Source: Paracraurococcus lichenis (GTDB lineage Bacteria > Pseudomonadota > Alphaproteobacteria > Acetobacterales > Acetobacteraceae). Taken from it: a DNA stretch of 64,000 nucleotides. Location of the stretch: assembly GCF_030657435.1 (NCBI RefSeq), contig NZ_JAUTWS010000015.1:97460-161459 (forward strand). Direction: 5' to 3'. Under the pieces are notes generated by a model. That model was given only the letters and a program-made list of their open reading frames with translations, ran no database searches and was not told the DNA's origin. The position numbers and the translations under genes were made by a program. Positions 38,195-47,720 of the stretch are shown one piece after another. The first letter of the stretch is position 1; each line of letters starts with the position of its first letter.

Positions 38195-39672
38195 GCATCC
38201 CTGGGGAGCAGGCCGAGGTCGCGGCGCTGCTCCGGCGCCTGGCCGGACGCGACCCGATCGAGACGCATATCTCCGCCGTCTATGTCGGCACGGACACGGT
38301 CTGGAAGCTGAAGAAGGCGGTCGCGCTCGGCTTCCTCGACTTCTCCACCCCGGCGGCGCGGGAGCATTTCCTGCGGCGGGAATGGGAGATCAACCACCCC
38401 GCCGCGCCGGCCCTCTACCGTGATGTCGTGCCGGTGACGCGCGCCGCCGACGGCACCCTCGCGCTCGGCGGCGCGGGGGAGGCGGTGGACTGGGTGCTCC
38501 GCATGGCGCCGGTGCCGGCCGGGAACTTCCTCGACGCCGTGGCGGCGCGCGGTGGGCTGGACGGGGCGCTGCTCGACGCCATCGCCGATGCGGCCTTCGC
38601 GCTGCATGCCGCCTTGCCGCCCGTCACGGGCATCGACCCGGTCGCCGCCCTGGACCGGGTCCTCTCCGGCAACGTCGCGGCGGCGCATGCCGCGGGCCTG
38701 CCCGCCGCGCGGGTGGAGGCGCTGGACGCGGCGGCGCGGGGCTGGCTGGAACGCCTTGCGCCGCACCTCGCCGCGCGCGCCGCGGCCGGCCATGTCCGGC
38801 GCTGCCACGGCGACCTGCATCTCGGCAATCTCTGCCTGCTCGAGGGCCGCGTCACGCCCTTCGACGCGCTCGAGTTCGACGAGGATCTGGCGACCATCGA
38901 CACCGGCTATGACCTCGCCTTCCTCCTCATGGACCTCGACCACCGGGTCGGGCGGGCGGCGGCGAACCGGGTGCTGAACCGCAGCATCGCGCGCTCGGGC
39001 GATGCCGGCATGGTGGCGGCCCTGCCCCTCTGGCTCTCGATCCGCGCCATGATCCGCGCGCATGTGCTGGCCAGGACGCAGGGGCCGGCGGCGGGGCTGC
39101 CCTATCTCGACCGGGCCGAGGCCATGCTGGCGCCGCCGCCGCCGCGCCTGGTCGCGGTGGGCGGCCTGCAGGGCACCGGCAAGTCGCGCCTCGCCCGCGC
39201 GCTGGCGCCGTCCCTCGGCGCCGCGCCGGGGGCGCTGGTGCTGCGCAGCGACGAGATCAGGAAGCGCCGCGCCGGCCTGGCGCCGGAGGAGCGGCTGCCG
39301 CCCGCGGCCTATACGCCCGAGGCGAGCCGCGCCGTCTTCGAGGAATTGGCTGCCCTGGCGGCGGCGGCGCTGCGCGGCGGCCATGCGGTGATCGCCGATG
39401 CCGCCTTCCTGCGGCCGGAGGAGCGCGCGGCGATCGAGGCCGCGCGCGGCGAGGCGCCCTTCACCGGGCTGTGGCTGGAAGCCCCGGTCGAGGTGCTGCG
39501 CGCCCGCGTCGCCGCCCGTCGCGGCGATGCCTCGGATGCCGGTGTAGCGGTGCTGGAGGCCGCGGCGGCGCGCGACCACGGCCCCCTCGCCTGGCAGCGG
39601 CTGGATGCCGCCGGCGACCCGCTGCCGGGGGCGCTCGCTGCCCTGGGCTTGAATGCGGGCGCTCCCTGCTAG
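38191..39672 (+). CDS. Aminoglycoside phosphotransferase-like kinase fused to P-loop ATPase
   Basis: A 493-residue two-domain protein. Residues about 1-320 form an APH-type kinase fold ('[18 protein letters not shown]' ATP-binding lysines; catalytic '[17 protein letters not shown]' and '[18 protein letters not shown]'). The rest is a P-loop kinase/AAA domain with Walker A '[15 protein letters not shown]' and a lid with '[12 protein letters not shown]'. This two-domain family is widespread but functionally unknown; it may phosphorylate a small molecule. GTG at 38191 overlaps the pdxH stop (GTGA); an upstream TTG would overlap further. Resistance to aminoglycosides should not be inferred. Confidence 0.85.
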   Translation: MSIPGEQAEVAALLRRLAGRDPIETHISAVYVGTDTVWKLKKAVALGFLDFSTPAAREHFLRREWEINHPAAPALYRDVVPVTRAADGTLALGGAGEAVDWVLRMAPVPAGNFLDAVAARGGLDGALLDAIADAAFALHAALPPVTGIDPVAALDRVLSGNVAAAHAAGLPAARVEALDAAARGWLERLAPHLAARAAAGHVRRCHGDLHLGNLCLLEGRVTPFDALEFDEDLATIDTGYDLAFLLMDLDHRVGRAAANRVLNRSIARSGDAGMVAALPLWLSIRAMIRAHVLARTQGPAAGLPYLDRAEAMLAPPPPRLVAVGGLQGTGKSRLARALAPSLGAAPGALVLRSDEIRKRRAGLAPEERLPPAAYTPEASRAVFEELAALAAAALRGGHAVIADAAFLRPEERAAIEAARGEAPFTGLWLEAPVEVLRARVAARRGDASDAGVAVLEAAAARDHGPLAWQRLDAAGDPLPGALAALGLNAGAPC

Positions 39673-39706
39673 ACATTCCTGCCATGCGCCGATCAGGAGA
39701 CGCGCC

Positions 39707-40585
39707 ATGGCCTACAGACGCCTGCTTCTGCCGCTGACCGGCACCGCCGCCGGGGAGGCCGCGCTCGCCACCGCGCTGATGGTGGCGCGGATCTGGAATG
39801 CCCATGTCCACTGCCTGCATGTCCGGGTGGATGCGCGGGACGTCGCGCCGCTGGCCGGCGAGGGGCTGTCGGGCGCCATGATCGAGGAGATGATGGCGGC
39901 CACCGAGCGCGAGAGCGGCGAGCGGGCCAATCGCGTCCGTTCGCTCTTCGAGCGCTTCACCGACAGGTCCGGCGGCGTGACGCTCGCCAACAGCGCCGAG
40001 ACCGCGCTGAAGACGGATGGGCCGACCCTCTCCTTCGAGAGCATCGCCGGCCGGGAGGAGGACGTCGTCGCGCAGCAATCGCGCCTCTACGACCTCGCCG
40101 TAGTGCCGCATCCCGAGGCGGAGGAGGACGTCTCCTCCTCCGACGCGCTGCATGCCGTGCTCTTCGATTCCGGGCGCCCCGTGCTGATCGCCCCGCGGGA
40201 CGCGCCGGCGACCATCGGCACCCGCGTCTGCTGCGCCTGGAACGGCTCGGCCGAGAGCGCGGCGGCCATCGCCGCCAGCCTGCCCTGGCTGCACCGGGCG
40301 AATGCCGTCCAGCTCCTCTATGCCGACGAGTACCAGCGGCGGGGGCCGAGCGTGGAGGGCATCCGCAGCTATCTCCGCTGGCACGAGATCGAGGCGGAGC
40401 CGCGGCTCTTCAAGCCGCTGACCAAGGATGTCGGCGCCGGGCTGCTGGGCGCGGCGCGCGACTTCCGCGCCGACCTGCTCTGCATGGGCGCCTATAGCCA
40501 TTCGCGGCTGCGGCAGTTGATCCTCGGCGGCGTGACCCGGCATGTGCTGGAGAACAGCGACATGCCCGTGCTGATGTGCCGCTGA
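39707..40585 (+). CDS. Universal stress protein family, two-domain
   Basis: A 292-residue protein starting 'MAYRRLLLPLTGT'. The second half ends 'LLCMGAYSHSRLRQLILGGVTRHVLENSDMPVLMCR' (given in part: GAYSHSRLRQLILGGVT), which is the UspA nucleotide-binding motif G-x2-G-x9-G(S/T). The first half lacks this motif, so only one of the two Usp folds probably binds ATP. ATG at 39707 follows an AGGAGA site. Role in stress response is by family only. Confidence 0.87.
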   Translation: MAYRRLLLPLTGTAAGEAALATALMVARIWNAHVHCLHVRVDARDVAPLAGEGLSGAMIEEMMAATERESGERANRVRSLFERFTDRSGGVTLANSAETALKTDGPTLSFESIAGREEDVVAQQSRLYDLAVVPHPEAEEDVSSSDALHAVLFDSGRPVLIAPRDAPATIGTRVCCAWNGSAESAAAIAASLPWLHRANAVQLLYADEYQRRGPSVEGIRSYLRWHEIEAEPRLFKPLTKDVGAGLLGAARDFRADLLCMGAYSHSRLRQLILGGVTRHVLENSDMPVLMCR

Positions 40586-40640
40586 CCCTGCGGCCCGGCG
40601 CGGCCTGACCGGGCCGCTCCGCGCCGGCCTGGGAGGTGGA

Positions 40641-41234
40641 GTGGCTGCGATGGACGATCCCGCCCGTGCCACGCGGCTGGTCCGCCCGGCGCCCGAGTAC
40701 CTGCCGGACTACGTGGCGGCGCTGGAGCGCGGCTGGTCGCCGGACAACGTGACGCCGGGGGCGACGGCACGCGAGCATCTGGCGTTCATCGCGCGCGACG
40801 CTGCCGGCTTCCTCGCCAGCCTCGACGACCCGGAGGCGCGCGGCGGGCCGATCACCTTGCCCGATGGCAGCGTGAAACCGCGCCTGCCGGGCTTCCGCCG
40901 CTGGATCCGGGATGGCGGCTTCTGCGGCGCGATCGGCATGCGCTGGCAGCCCGGCACGCCGGAACTGCCGCCGCATGTGCTGGGCCATATCGGCTATGCC
41001 GTGGTGCCCTGGCGGCGGCGGGAGGGGCAGGCGACCCGCGCCCTCGGCCTGTTGCTGGCCGAGATCGCGCCGCTCGGCCTGCCCTGGGTGGAGCTGACCA
41101 CCGAGCCGGAGAACCTGGCCTCCATCCGGGTGATCGAGGCGAATGGCGGGCGGCTGGTGGAGCGCTTCGCCAAGGGGCCGGAATACGGCGGCGGGCCGGG
41201 CCTGCGTTTCCGCATCGCCCTGCCGCGCCCATAA
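40641..41234 (+). CDS. GNAT-family N-acetyltransferase
   Basis: A 197-residue acyltransferase. The acetyl-CoA motif is seen in 'HIGYAVVPWRRREGQATRALGLLL' (R/Q-x-x-G-x-A-like), followed by 'VELTTEPENLASIRVIEANGGRLV', characteristic of RimJ-like and small-molecule GNATs. The substrate is unknown. GTG at 40641 lies four bases after GGAGGT; an ATG at 40650 is a reasonable alternative. Confidence 0.85.
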   Translation: MAAMDDPARATRLVRPAPEYLPDYVAALERGWSPDNVTPGATAREHLAFIARDAAGFLASLDDPEARGGPITLPDGSVKPRLPGFRRWIRDGGFCGAIGMRWQPGTPELPPHVLGHIGYAVVPWRRREGQATRALGLLLAEIAPLGLPWVELTTEPENLASIRVIEANGGRLVERFAKGPEYGGGPGLRFRIALPRP

Positions 41235-41338
41235 GCCGCGGCAATGGCCGCGATCAGCCCCGCGGCATGGCGGCCGGCGCCGCCCGGGCCCAATTAGCCG
41301 CCCAACGGACGACAAGCCCGTCCGGCGAGAGGCTCCCG

Positions 41339-42049
41339 ATGATCGATGTCCGACCCTTCAAGACCCTCGGCGGCGCCAACCATGGCTGGTTGAAGGCCCG
41401 CCACCACTTCTCCTTCGCCAATTACCACGACCCCGCCCGGATGAACTGGGGCCGGCTGCGCGTCTGGAACGATGACGAGATCGCCGCCGGCACCGGCTTC
41501 GACCCGCACCCGCACCGCGACATGGAGATCATCACCTATGTCCGGGAAGGCGCCATCACCCATCGCGACAGCATGGGCAACGAGGGCCGGACCGAGGCCG
41601 GCGACGTGCAGATCATGTCCGCCGGCACCGGCGTGGTGCACAGCGAGTACAACCTCGAGCCCGAGACGACCAAGATCTTCCAGATCTGGATCATCCCGGA
41701 CCGCCGCGGCGTGACGCCGAACTGGGGTGCGAAGCAGTTCCCCAAGGCCGAACGCGATGCGGGGTTCGAGGTGCTGGCGAGCGGCCGGCCGCAGGATGCG
41801 GGCAATGGCGCCCTGCCGCTGAACGTCGATGGCGCGGTGCTGGCGGCGACGCTGAAGGCCGGCCAGACCCTGCGCCAGCCGCTCGCCGAGGGCCGCGCCG
41901 CCTACCTGGTGCCGGCCAAGGGTGCGGTGACGGTGAACGGCGTGGCGCTGGCCGCCCGCGACGGCGCCGGCATCGTGGATGAGCCCGTCATCGAGATCAC
42001 CGCCGGCGAGGATGCCGAGCTGGTGCTGGTCGAGGTGGCGAAGGAGTAA
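41339..42049 (+). CDS. Pirin-like bicupin (YhhW type, quercetin 2,3-dioxygenase-like)
   Basis: A 236-residue bicupin. Metal ligands are in 'FDPHPHRDMEIITYVREGAITHRDSMGN' (parts: PHPHRDMEIITYV and THRDSMGN) and 'MSAGTGVVHSEYN', the pirin signature. Members bind iron or another metal and some oxidise flavonoids. The second cupin is degenerate. It is followed by a hairpin at 42055. Confidence 0.92.
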   Translation: MIDVRPFKTLGGANHGWLKARHHFSFANYHDPARMNWGRLRVWNDDEIAAGTGFDPHPHRDMEIITYVREGAITHRDSMGNEGRTEAGDVQIMSAGTGVVHSEYNLEPETTKIFQIWIIPDRRGVTPNWGAKQFPKAERDAGFEVLASGRPQDAGNGALPLNVDGAVLAATLKAGQTLRQPLAEGRAAYLVPAKGAVTVNGVALAARDGAGIVDEPVIEITAGEDAELVLVEVAKE

Positions 42050-42054
42050 GGGCG

Positions 42055-42087
42055 AAGGGGGCGAAGCCCCGCTTCGGAACCCCCCTT
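42055..42087 (+). terminator. Terminator-like hairpin after the pirin gene
   Basis: Arm AAGGGGGCGAAG (42055-42066) pairs with CTTCG...CCCCCTT (42072-42087) with a small GAA bulge, followed by TCTTGCC. It sits between the pirin and dehydrogenase genes. Confidence 0.45.
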
Positions 42088-42142
42088 TCTTGCCTGGGCC
42101 TTCGGCGCGAAGCTGCCGCCCGCGAGGAACGGGAGGAAGCCC

Positions 42143-43195
42143 ATGCCGAAGGTCCAGGCCGAGGAGCTGCGCCGCATCGGCCGCGCGCTGCTGGTGGCGA
42201 ACGGCGTGCCGGAGGCTGAGGCGGCGACCGTCGCCCGGCACGTGGTCAATGCCAACCTGGCCGGCCATGACAGCCACGGCGTCATCATGCTGCCGAACTA
42301 CATCGAGCGCGTGCGGGTCGGCCACATCGTCCCCGGCGCGCCCTTCACGATCGTGCAGGAAAGCCCAACGACCACCGTCGTCGATGGCAATTGGGGCTTC
42401 GGCTACGTCATCAACGAGCGCGCGATGGCGCTGACCATCGAGAAGGCGAGCTCGCAGAACATCGCGGCCTGCACGGTGTTCCGGCAGGGCCATGTCGGGC
42501 GCCTCGCCAGCTATCCCCTGATGGCGGCCGAGGCCGGGATGATCGGCATGGCCTGGGCGGATTCCGGCCGCTCCCCCAAGGGCGTCGCGCCCTTCGGCGG
42601 GCGGGAGGCACGGCTGGGGACCAACCCCTGGGCCATTGCCGTTCCCTCCGACCTCGATGGCGCCTTCTGCATGGACTTCGCCACCTCGGCCGTGGCGATG
42701 GGCAAGGTCAAGCTGGCCGAGGCGCGCGGGCAGGAGATCCCGCGCGGCTGGGTGGTGGACAGCGAAGGCGACCTCACCACCGACCCGAAGAAGATCAAGG
42801 GCGGCGCGCTGCTGCCGCTCGGCGGCGCGGGGGAGGGCTACAAGGGCACCGCGCTCGCGGCGATGGGCGAGGTCTTCTGCGGCATCCTGACCGGCCTCGG
42901 CTTCGGGGTGGAGCCGACGGGGCGGCACAATGACGGCTGCTTCCTCATCGCCATCAAGGTCGAGGCCTTCCGCCCGCTGCTCGCCTTCCGCAAGGAGGTC
43001 GCCGACTTCGCCCATTACCTGAAGGACACGCCGCCCGCGAAAGGCAGCAGCGGCGTGCTCTATCCGGGCGAGGTCGAGCACCTGGCGCAGCGGAAGCGCG
43101 CCGCCGAGGGCATCGAGATCGAGGACGCCACCTGGGCGAAGCTGCGCGCGCTGGCGGCGGAGGGCGGCGTGGCGGCGGAGCTTGGCCTGGGGTGA
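42143..43195 (+). CDS. Malate/L-lactate dehydrogenase family (Ldh_2/YbiC type)
   Basis: A 350-residue NAD(P)-dependent oxidoreductase of the fold shared by ureidoglycolate and sulfolactate dehydrogenases. Marks: 'NLAGHDSHGVIMLPNYIERV', 'ACTVFRQGHVGRLASYPLMAA' (first part), 'APFGGREARLGTNPWAIAVPS' and 'DFATSAVAMGKVKLA'. Substrate is a 2-hydroxy acid; ureidoglycolate would link to the ureide genes at 0-5 kb but that is speculation. Stand-alone gene. Confidence 0.9.
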   Translation: MPKVQAEELRRIGRALLVANGVPEAEAATVARHVVNANLAGHDSHGVIMLPNYIERVRVGHIVPGAPFTIVQESPTTTVVDGNWGFGYVINERAMALTIEKASSQNIAACTVFRQGHVGRLASYPLMAAEAGMIGMAWADSGRSPKGVAPFGGREARLGTNPWAIAVPSDLDGAFCMDFATSAVAMGKVKLAEARGQEIPRGWVVDSEGDLTTDPKKIKGGALLPLGGAGEGYKGTALAAMGEVFCGILTGLGFGVEPTGRHNDGCFLIAIKVEAFRPLLAFRKEVADFAHYLKDTPPAKGSSGVLYPGEVEHLAQRKRAAEGIEIEDATWAKLRALAAEGGVAAELGLG

Positions 43196-43204
43196 TGGGC
43201 GAGC

Positions 43205-43226
43205 CGGGGAGGAAGTATCCTCCCCG
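43205..43226 (-). terminator. Terminator-like hairpin after the Ldh-family gene
   Basis: Arms CGGGGAGGA (43205-43213) and TCCTCCCCG (43218-43226), loop AGTA. Belongs to dispersed element copy C, in reverse orientation to copies A and B. Confidence 0.55.
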
Positions 43227-43246
43227 AGCCCCTCCTCTATCTCTGT

Positions 43247-43281
43247 GAGTCTGGCAGCCGCCGCGCGTCGAGTGCCGACTC
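43247..43281 (-). repeat. Dispersed palindromic element, copy C
   Basis: A 35-nt imperfect palindrome bounded by GAGTC and GACTC with core GCCGCCGCGCG. Its reverse complement matches copy B; its forward strand resembles copy A. On both sides it carries the element's second part (CTATCTCTGTGAGTC on the left, ACTCACAGAAAGG on the right), so two elements appear fused head to head. Confidence 0.65.
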
Positions 43282-43299
43282 ACAGAAAGGAAGGGTGGG

Positions 43300-43345
43300 G
43301 TTGGACGCCGAAGGCGTCCAACGGGAGGGAACACTTTTCCCTCCC
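43300..43345 (+). terminator. Two tandem hairpins upstream of the UDP-sugar gene
   Basis: GTTGGACGCC-GAA-GGCGTCCAAC (43300-43322) and GGGAGGGAA-cactt-TTCCCTCCC (43323-43345) stand back to back in a 222-base gap. They could end readthrough from the left and insulate the gene that starts at 43418, or act in its leader if the promoter is further upstream. Confidence 0.5.
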
Positions 43346-43417
43346 CGACCTTCCCTTCACCCCCCTTTAATCCCGCCGCGGGCATGCTGCGCCGCCCCTC
43401 TCCAGGAAGGATGCGGC

Positions 43418-44401
43418 ATGAAGCGCGCGCGCAGGCGGGTTCTGGTCACCGGCGGGGCCGGCTTCCTCGGCTCCCACCTCTGCGAGCGGCTGCTCGAATC
43501 GGGCGCCGAGGTCCTCTGCGTCGACAACTTCTTCACCGGCGCGCGGGAGAACATCGCGCATCTCCTCGCCCATCCGCGGTTTGAGGTGATGCGCCACGAC
43601 GTCACCTTCCCGCTCTATGTCGAGGTGGACGAGATCTACAACCTCGCCTGCCCGGCCTCTCCCGTGCACTACCAGCACAACCCGGTGCAGACGGTGAAGA
43701 CCTCCGTCCACGGCGCCATCAACATGCTGGGCCTGGCCAAGCGCACCGGCGCGCGGATCCTGCAGGCCTCGACCAGCGAGGTCTATGGCGACCCCACGGT
43801 GCATCCGCAGCCCGAGGACTACCGCGGCCATGTCAATCCGATCGGGCCCCGCGCCTGCTATGACGAGGGCAAGCGCTGCGCCGAGACGCTGTTCTGCGAC
43901 TACCACCGGCAGCACGGCATCCCGATCCGCGTCGCGCGCATCTTCAACACCTATGGGCCGCGCATGCATCCCAATGACGGGCGCGTGGTGTCGAACTTCA
44001 TCGTCCAGGCCCTGACCGGCGAGCCGATCACCCTCTACGGGGAAGGATCGCAGACCCGTTCCTTCTGCTACGTGGACGACCTCGTCGAGGGGCTGATCCG
44101 CCTGATGGCGGCGCCGGACGCGGCGACGGGTCCCGTCAACCTCGGCAACCCCACGGAGGTCTCGGTCCGCGCCCTGGCCGAGACGGTGCTGCGGCTCACC
44201 GGCTCACGCGCGCCGCTGGTCAGGCGGCCGCTGCCGGCGGATGATCCGGTGCAGCGCTGCCCGGATATCGGCAAGGCGCGGCGGCTGCTGGGCTGGGAGC
44301 CGACCGTGCCGCTGGAGGAGGGGCTGCGGCGCACCATCCGCCACTTCGCCGAGGTGCTGGACCTGCCGCCGCTGCCGCGCCAGGCGGGAATGGCGGCATG
44401 A
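43418..44401 (+). CDS. UDP-glucuronate decarboxylase-like SDR (UDP-xylose synthase type)
   Basis: A 327-residue extended SDR. NAD motif '[19 protein letters not shown]', '[21 protein letters not shown]', '[16 protein letters not shown]', catalytic '[18 protein letters not shown]' and '[18 protein letters not shown]' follow UXS enzymes closely. It would make UDP-xylose from UDP-glucuronate, a nucleotide sugar usable by the glycosyltransferases encoded nearby. ATG at 43418 follows AGGAAGG. Its stop overlaps the FkbM gene start by four bases. Confidence 0.9.
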   Translation: MKRARRRVLVTGGAGFLGSHLCERLLESGAEVLCVDNFFTGARENIAHLLAHPRFEVMRHDVTFPLYVEVDEIYNLACPASPVHYQHNPVQTVKTSVHGAINMLGLAKRTGARILQASTSEVYGDPTVHPQPEDYRGHVNPIGPRACYDEGKRCAETLFCDYHRQHGIPIRVARIFNTYGPRMHPNDGRVVSNFIVQALTGEPITLYGEGSQTRSFCYVDDLVEGLIRLMAAPDAATGPVNLGNPTEVSVRALAETVLRLTGSRAPLVRRPLPADDPVQRCPDIGKARRLLGWEPTVPLEEGLRRTIRHFAEVLDLPPLPRQAGMAA

Positions 44402-45252
44402 GCCTGCCCGGCTTCCGCGCGCTCACCGGCGCCTCGCCCGGCCGCATCCGCGTGGTGGATATCGGCGCCAACCCGATCGATGGCGAGCCGCCCTATGCCG
44501 GCATGCTCCGCGCCGGGGAGGCGGAGGTGGTGGGCTTCGAGCCGAACCCTGCCGCGCTCGCCGCGCTGGAGGCGCGCCGCGGCCCGCTGGAGCGCTACCT
44601 GCCGCATGCGGTGGGCGATGGCCGACGGCACCGGCTGCATCTCTGCCAGGCGCCCGGCATGACCTCGCTGCTCGAGCCCGATCCGCAGGTGCTCTCGCTG
44701 TTCCACGGCTTCCCCGACTGGGGCCGCGTGCTGGCGGTGGAGGAGGTCGGGACCGTCCGCCTGGACGACGTGCCGGAAGCGGCAGGGGTGGACCTGCTGA
44801 AGCTCGACATCCAGGGCGCCGAGCTGATGGTGCTGCAGCATGCCCGGGCGCGCCTGGCGGAGGCGGTGGTGGTGCAGGCGGAGGTGGAGTTCCTCCCGCT
44901 CTACCGCGACCAGCCGCTCTTCTCCGAGCTGGAACTGTATCTCCGCGGCCGCGGCTACCGCCTGCACCGCTTCTTCCCCGAGGTCAGCCGTAGCTTCAGC
45001 CCCGTGCTGGTGGACAACAATCCCTATGCCGGGCTGAGCCAGCTCGTTTGGGCCGATGCGGTCTTCGTGCGGGACCTCACGCGGCTCGACCGCTTCAGCG
45101 ACCGGCAATTGCTGGTGGCGGCGGCGATCCTGCACGACTGCTACGGCTCCTTCGATGCGGCCTACCGGCTGCTGGCGGAGCATGACCGGCGGCGTGGCGG
45201 GGCCCTGGCCGCCGCCTATCTCGCCGGACTGCAACAGCCGAGGGCCGCCTGA
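44398..45252 (+). CDS. FkbM-family methyltransferase
   Basis: A 284-residue SAM enzyme. Family marks are '[19 protein letters not shown]', '[14 protein letters not shown]' and '[19 protein letters not shown]'. FkbM-type enzymes O-methylate sugars and natural products. The C-terminal ~90 residues are an extra helical part. It is coupled at both ends (ATGA with the UXS-like gene, TGATG with the next), so methylation and sugar supply are expressed together. A glycan-modifying job is inferred. Confidence 0.87.
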   Translation: MSLPGFRALTGASPGRIRVVDIGANPIDGEPPYAGMLRAGEAEVVGFEPNPAALAALEARRGPLERYLPHAVGDGRRHRLHLCQAPGMTSLLEPDPQVLSLFHGFPDWGRVLAVEEVGTVRLDDVPEAAGVDLLKLDIQGAELMVLQHARARLAEAVVVQAEVEFLPLYRDQPLFSELELYLRGRGYRLHRFFPEVSRSFSPVLVDNNPYAGLSQLVWADAVFVRDLTRLDRFSDRQLLVAAAILHDCYGSFDAAYRLLAEHDRRRGGALAAAYLAGLQQPRAA

Positions 45253-45827
45253 TGCCGGATATCGGGGTTGCCCGGCGCACCGTGCTGCATGTCGGCTGCG
45301 GCGCCGCCGATATCGGCAGGCTGCCGGCGGAGTTCTTCCCGATGGAGGCCTGGCGCGAGCTGCGCCTCGACATCGACCCGGCGGCGCGGCCGGACATCAT
45401 CGCCTCCATCACCGACATGGCGGCGGTCGAGAGCGGCTCGGTGGACGGGGTCTTCTCCGCCCACAACCTCGAGCACCTCTTCGCGCATGAGGTGCCGCTG
45501 GCGCTGGCCGAGTTCCGCCGCGTGCTGCGCCCCGGCGGCTTCGCGTTGGTGACGGTGCCGGACCTGCAGCGGGTGGCGGGGCTGGTCGCGGCGGACCGGC
45601 TGGACGAGCCGGCCTATGTCTCGCCGGCCGGGCCGATCGCGCCGCTCGACATGATCTTCGGGCATCGCGGCGCAATCGCGCAGGGGAACCTCTTCATGGC
45701 GCACCGCACCGGCTTCACGGCGCGGATGCTGGAGCAGGCGCTGCGCGCGGCGGGCTTCCCGCTGGTGCGGGTGGTGCGGGACGAGCGCTTCGCGCTCTGG
45801 GGCGCGGCCTATACGGCGACGGGGTGA
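45252..45827 (+). CDS. Small class I SAM-dependent methyltransferase
   Basis: A 191-residue Rossmann methyltransferase. 'TVLHVGCGAADIGRLP' is motif I, 'LDIDPAARPD' the acidic loop, 'GVFSAHNLEHLFAHEVP' and 'EFRRVLRPGGFALVTVPD' the Methyltransf_11 pattern. The substrate is unknown. The first base overlaps the FkbM stop. A 138-base gap follows before the convergent glycosyltransferase. Confidence 0.85.
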   Translation: MPDIGVARRTVLHVGCGAADIGRLPAEFFPMEAWRELRLDIDPAARPDIIASITDMAAVESGSVDGVFSAHNLEHLFAHEVPLALAEFRRVLRPGGFALVTVPDLQRVAGLVAADRLDEPAYVSPAGPIAPLDMIFGHRGAIAQGNLFMAHRTGFTARMLEQALRAAGFPLVRVVRDERFALWGAAYTATG

Positions 45828-45965
45828 GGCGTGGAGGCGGGGCGCACGACGCGCCTTCGACGGCGTCGGGTGTCCCGGAGGGCGCGCTGCCCCAGGGACT
45901 GGATGCCCTTCGTTCCGCCGGGGATGGCGCGGCCGCCGGCCCGGCGCCGGGCAGCAGCGTCCCGC

Positions 45966-47720
45966 CTAAGGCCTGAGCCGGATCGCCTCCAGCGCCGCCT
46001 CCATCCGCGCGGTGAAGCCCGCGCTGTCGCCGATGCTGCGCCGCCAGGCCTCGCCGCCGGCCAGCACCGCCCGCGCCCGCGCATGCCGCGCGGGGTCGCT
46101 GCCATGCGCCACCGCCGTCGCCATATAGCCGTCCAGCGTCGTGGCGATGCAGTCCGGCAGGCCGACCGCCTGCAGCAGCGCCCCCGCCATGCGCGACGCG
46201 AAGGACCGGCCGGAGAGCGTGACCAGCGGCAGCCCCATCCGCAGCGCATCGCTCGCCACCGTGCCCGCATTGTAGGGGAAGGTGTCTAGGAAAAGGTCGG
46301 CCAGGCCAAGCCGCGCGAGGTAGCGCGCCGGCTCCGCCCGCGGCGCGACGATCAGCCGATCCGGCGCGATGCCGCGGGCCGCGGCATGGCGGCGGAGGGT
46401 CTCCTCGCCCGTCGCATTGTCCTCCGCCAGCCACAGCACGGCGTGCGGCAGGCGGTGCAGGATCTCGAGCCAGGCGCCGAAGACATCCTCGGTGATCTTG
46501 TAGAAGTTGTTGAAGCAGCAGAGGACGAAGGCGTCCTCCGGCAGTCCTTCCTCCCGCCGCGTCAGCGCGGGCAGGGCGGGCGCCCGGCTGTCATTCGCCT
46601 GGTAGAGGCCGGCCAGCGGCAGCGGCCTCGGCGCATAGTGCATTGCCTGATCCGGCGGCACGACCTGCGCGTCGCAGATCAGCCAGTCCAGTTCCGGCAG
46701 CGGCACGGGGCCGACATAGCCGAGATAGGTCGCCTGCACCGGCGCCGGCTTCCAGCGCAGCGCGCCGAGCCGCGCGCCCTGCGTCAGCCCGTTGAGATCC
46801 ACCAGGATGTCGATCTCGTCCGCCCGGATGCGTCGCGCCGCCGCTTCCTCGGACAGCGTGCCGATCGGGACGTGGTGGTCGAGCGCCGCAATGATCCGCT
46901 GCCGCAGGGCGCTGCCATCCTCGCGGGTCGAGCAATAGCCGAAGACCTCGAACCGCCCGCGGTCGTGCCGCTCCAGCAACTCGACGATCAGCGTCCCCAT
47001 GGCATGGCGGCAGAAATCGGAGGAGAGATAGCCCACCCGGATGCGGTCATGCCGGTAGCCGCCTTCGGGCGCCAGCCGCGCCGGTGCCGGCGGCACCTTG
47101 CGGGCGATCCAGGCCGCCGTGACCTCCCGCTGCAGGGCGACGTCGTCCGTCAGCGCCAGGATGCCGAGCGGGCCGGACTGCAGCACCAGGTCCCGCGCCG
47201 CGACGCCCGGGATGCCCGGCGCATGCAGCGGCCAGAGGCAGGATTTCTGCCGGATATGGCTCCAGTGCTGGACCACGTCGGGCTGCCGCGGGTCGGTCAG
47301 CAGGCTAGCGCGCAGGGCCTGCTCCGCCTCGGCATAGCGCTTCTGGCCCTCCAGCAGCCGGCCGCTGTGGTTGAGCAGCAGCAGCCGTGCCTCGTCCGGC
47401 TGCAGCGCGCCCTGCCAGGCGGCCAGCGCCGCCTCGGCCTCGCCCGACGCTTCCAGCGCCAGGCCGAGATTGACCGCGGCCTGATGGAGGTCCGGCTTGC
47501 GGGCGAGGGCCTGCCGATAGGCCTCGATCGCCCCCGCCCGGTCGCCGGCGGCCGCGCACTGGACGCCGAGGTTGAACCAGGCCGCGAAGGCGAGCGGCGA
47601 GGCCGCATTGGCCGCCAGCCAGGCGCGATAGGCGGGGATGGCCAAGGCCGGCGGCGCGCCCTCGAGCGAGGGCAGCAGCGCCTCCAGCGGCGTGCCGGCC
47701 GCGAGGTCGAGCGGCGCCAT
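45966..47720 (-). CDS. TPR-containing SPINDLY/OGT-type glycosyltransferase (GT41), copy 2
   Basis: A 584-residue protein. Residues about 1-190 hold TPR-like helices ('AAWFNLGVQCAAAGDRAGAIEAYRQAL' start shown; 'AVNLGLALEASGEAEAALAAW'). The catalytic half begins 'IRVGYLSSDFCRHAMGTLIVELL', whose His matches the essential His of OGT, and continues with 'ILVDLNGLTQGARLGALRWKPAPVQATYLGY', 'FVLCCFNNFYKITEDVF' (the UDP-contacting Lys) and 'DLFLDTFPYNAGTVASDALRMG'. GT41 enzymes move GlcNAc or other sugars onto Ser/Thr in the cytosol. It is coupled to the preceding GT41 gene by a one-base overlap. It is 10-12 percent shorter than its twin and diverged, so the two probably differ in target or donor. Confidence 0.9.
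   Translation of the reverse strand: MAPLDLAAGTPLEALLPSLEGAPPALAIPAYRAWLAANAASPLAFAAWFNLGVQCAAAGDRAGAIEAYRQALARKPDLHQAAVNLGLALEASGEAEAALAAWQGALQPDEARLLLLNHSGRLLEGQKRYAEAEQALRASLLTDPRQPDVVQHWSHIRQKSCLWPLHAPGIPGVAARDLVLQSGPLGILALTDDVALQREVTAAWIARKVPPAPARLAPEGGYRHDRIRVGYLSSDFCRHAMGTLIVELLERHDRGRFEVFGYCSTREDGSALRQRIIAALDHHVPIGTLSEEAAARRIRADEIDILVDLNGLTQGARLGALRWKPAPVQATYLGYVGPVPLPELDWLICDAQVVPPDQAMHYAPRPLPLAGLYQANDSRAPALPALTRREEGLPEDAFVLCCFNNFYKITEDVFGAWLEILHRLPHAVLWLAEDNATGEETLRRHAAARGIAPDRLIVAPRAEPARYLARLGLADLFLDTFPYNAGTVASDALRMGLPLVTLSGRSFASRMAGALLQAVGLPDCIATTLDGYMATAVAHGSDPARHARARAVLAGGEAWRRSIGDSAGFTARMEAALEAIRLRP

Noticed and set aside
38191..39672. Aminoglycoside resistance gene
   Set aside because: Only the kinase fold is shared; the fused P-loop domain and metabolic neighbours mark a different, uncharacterised family.
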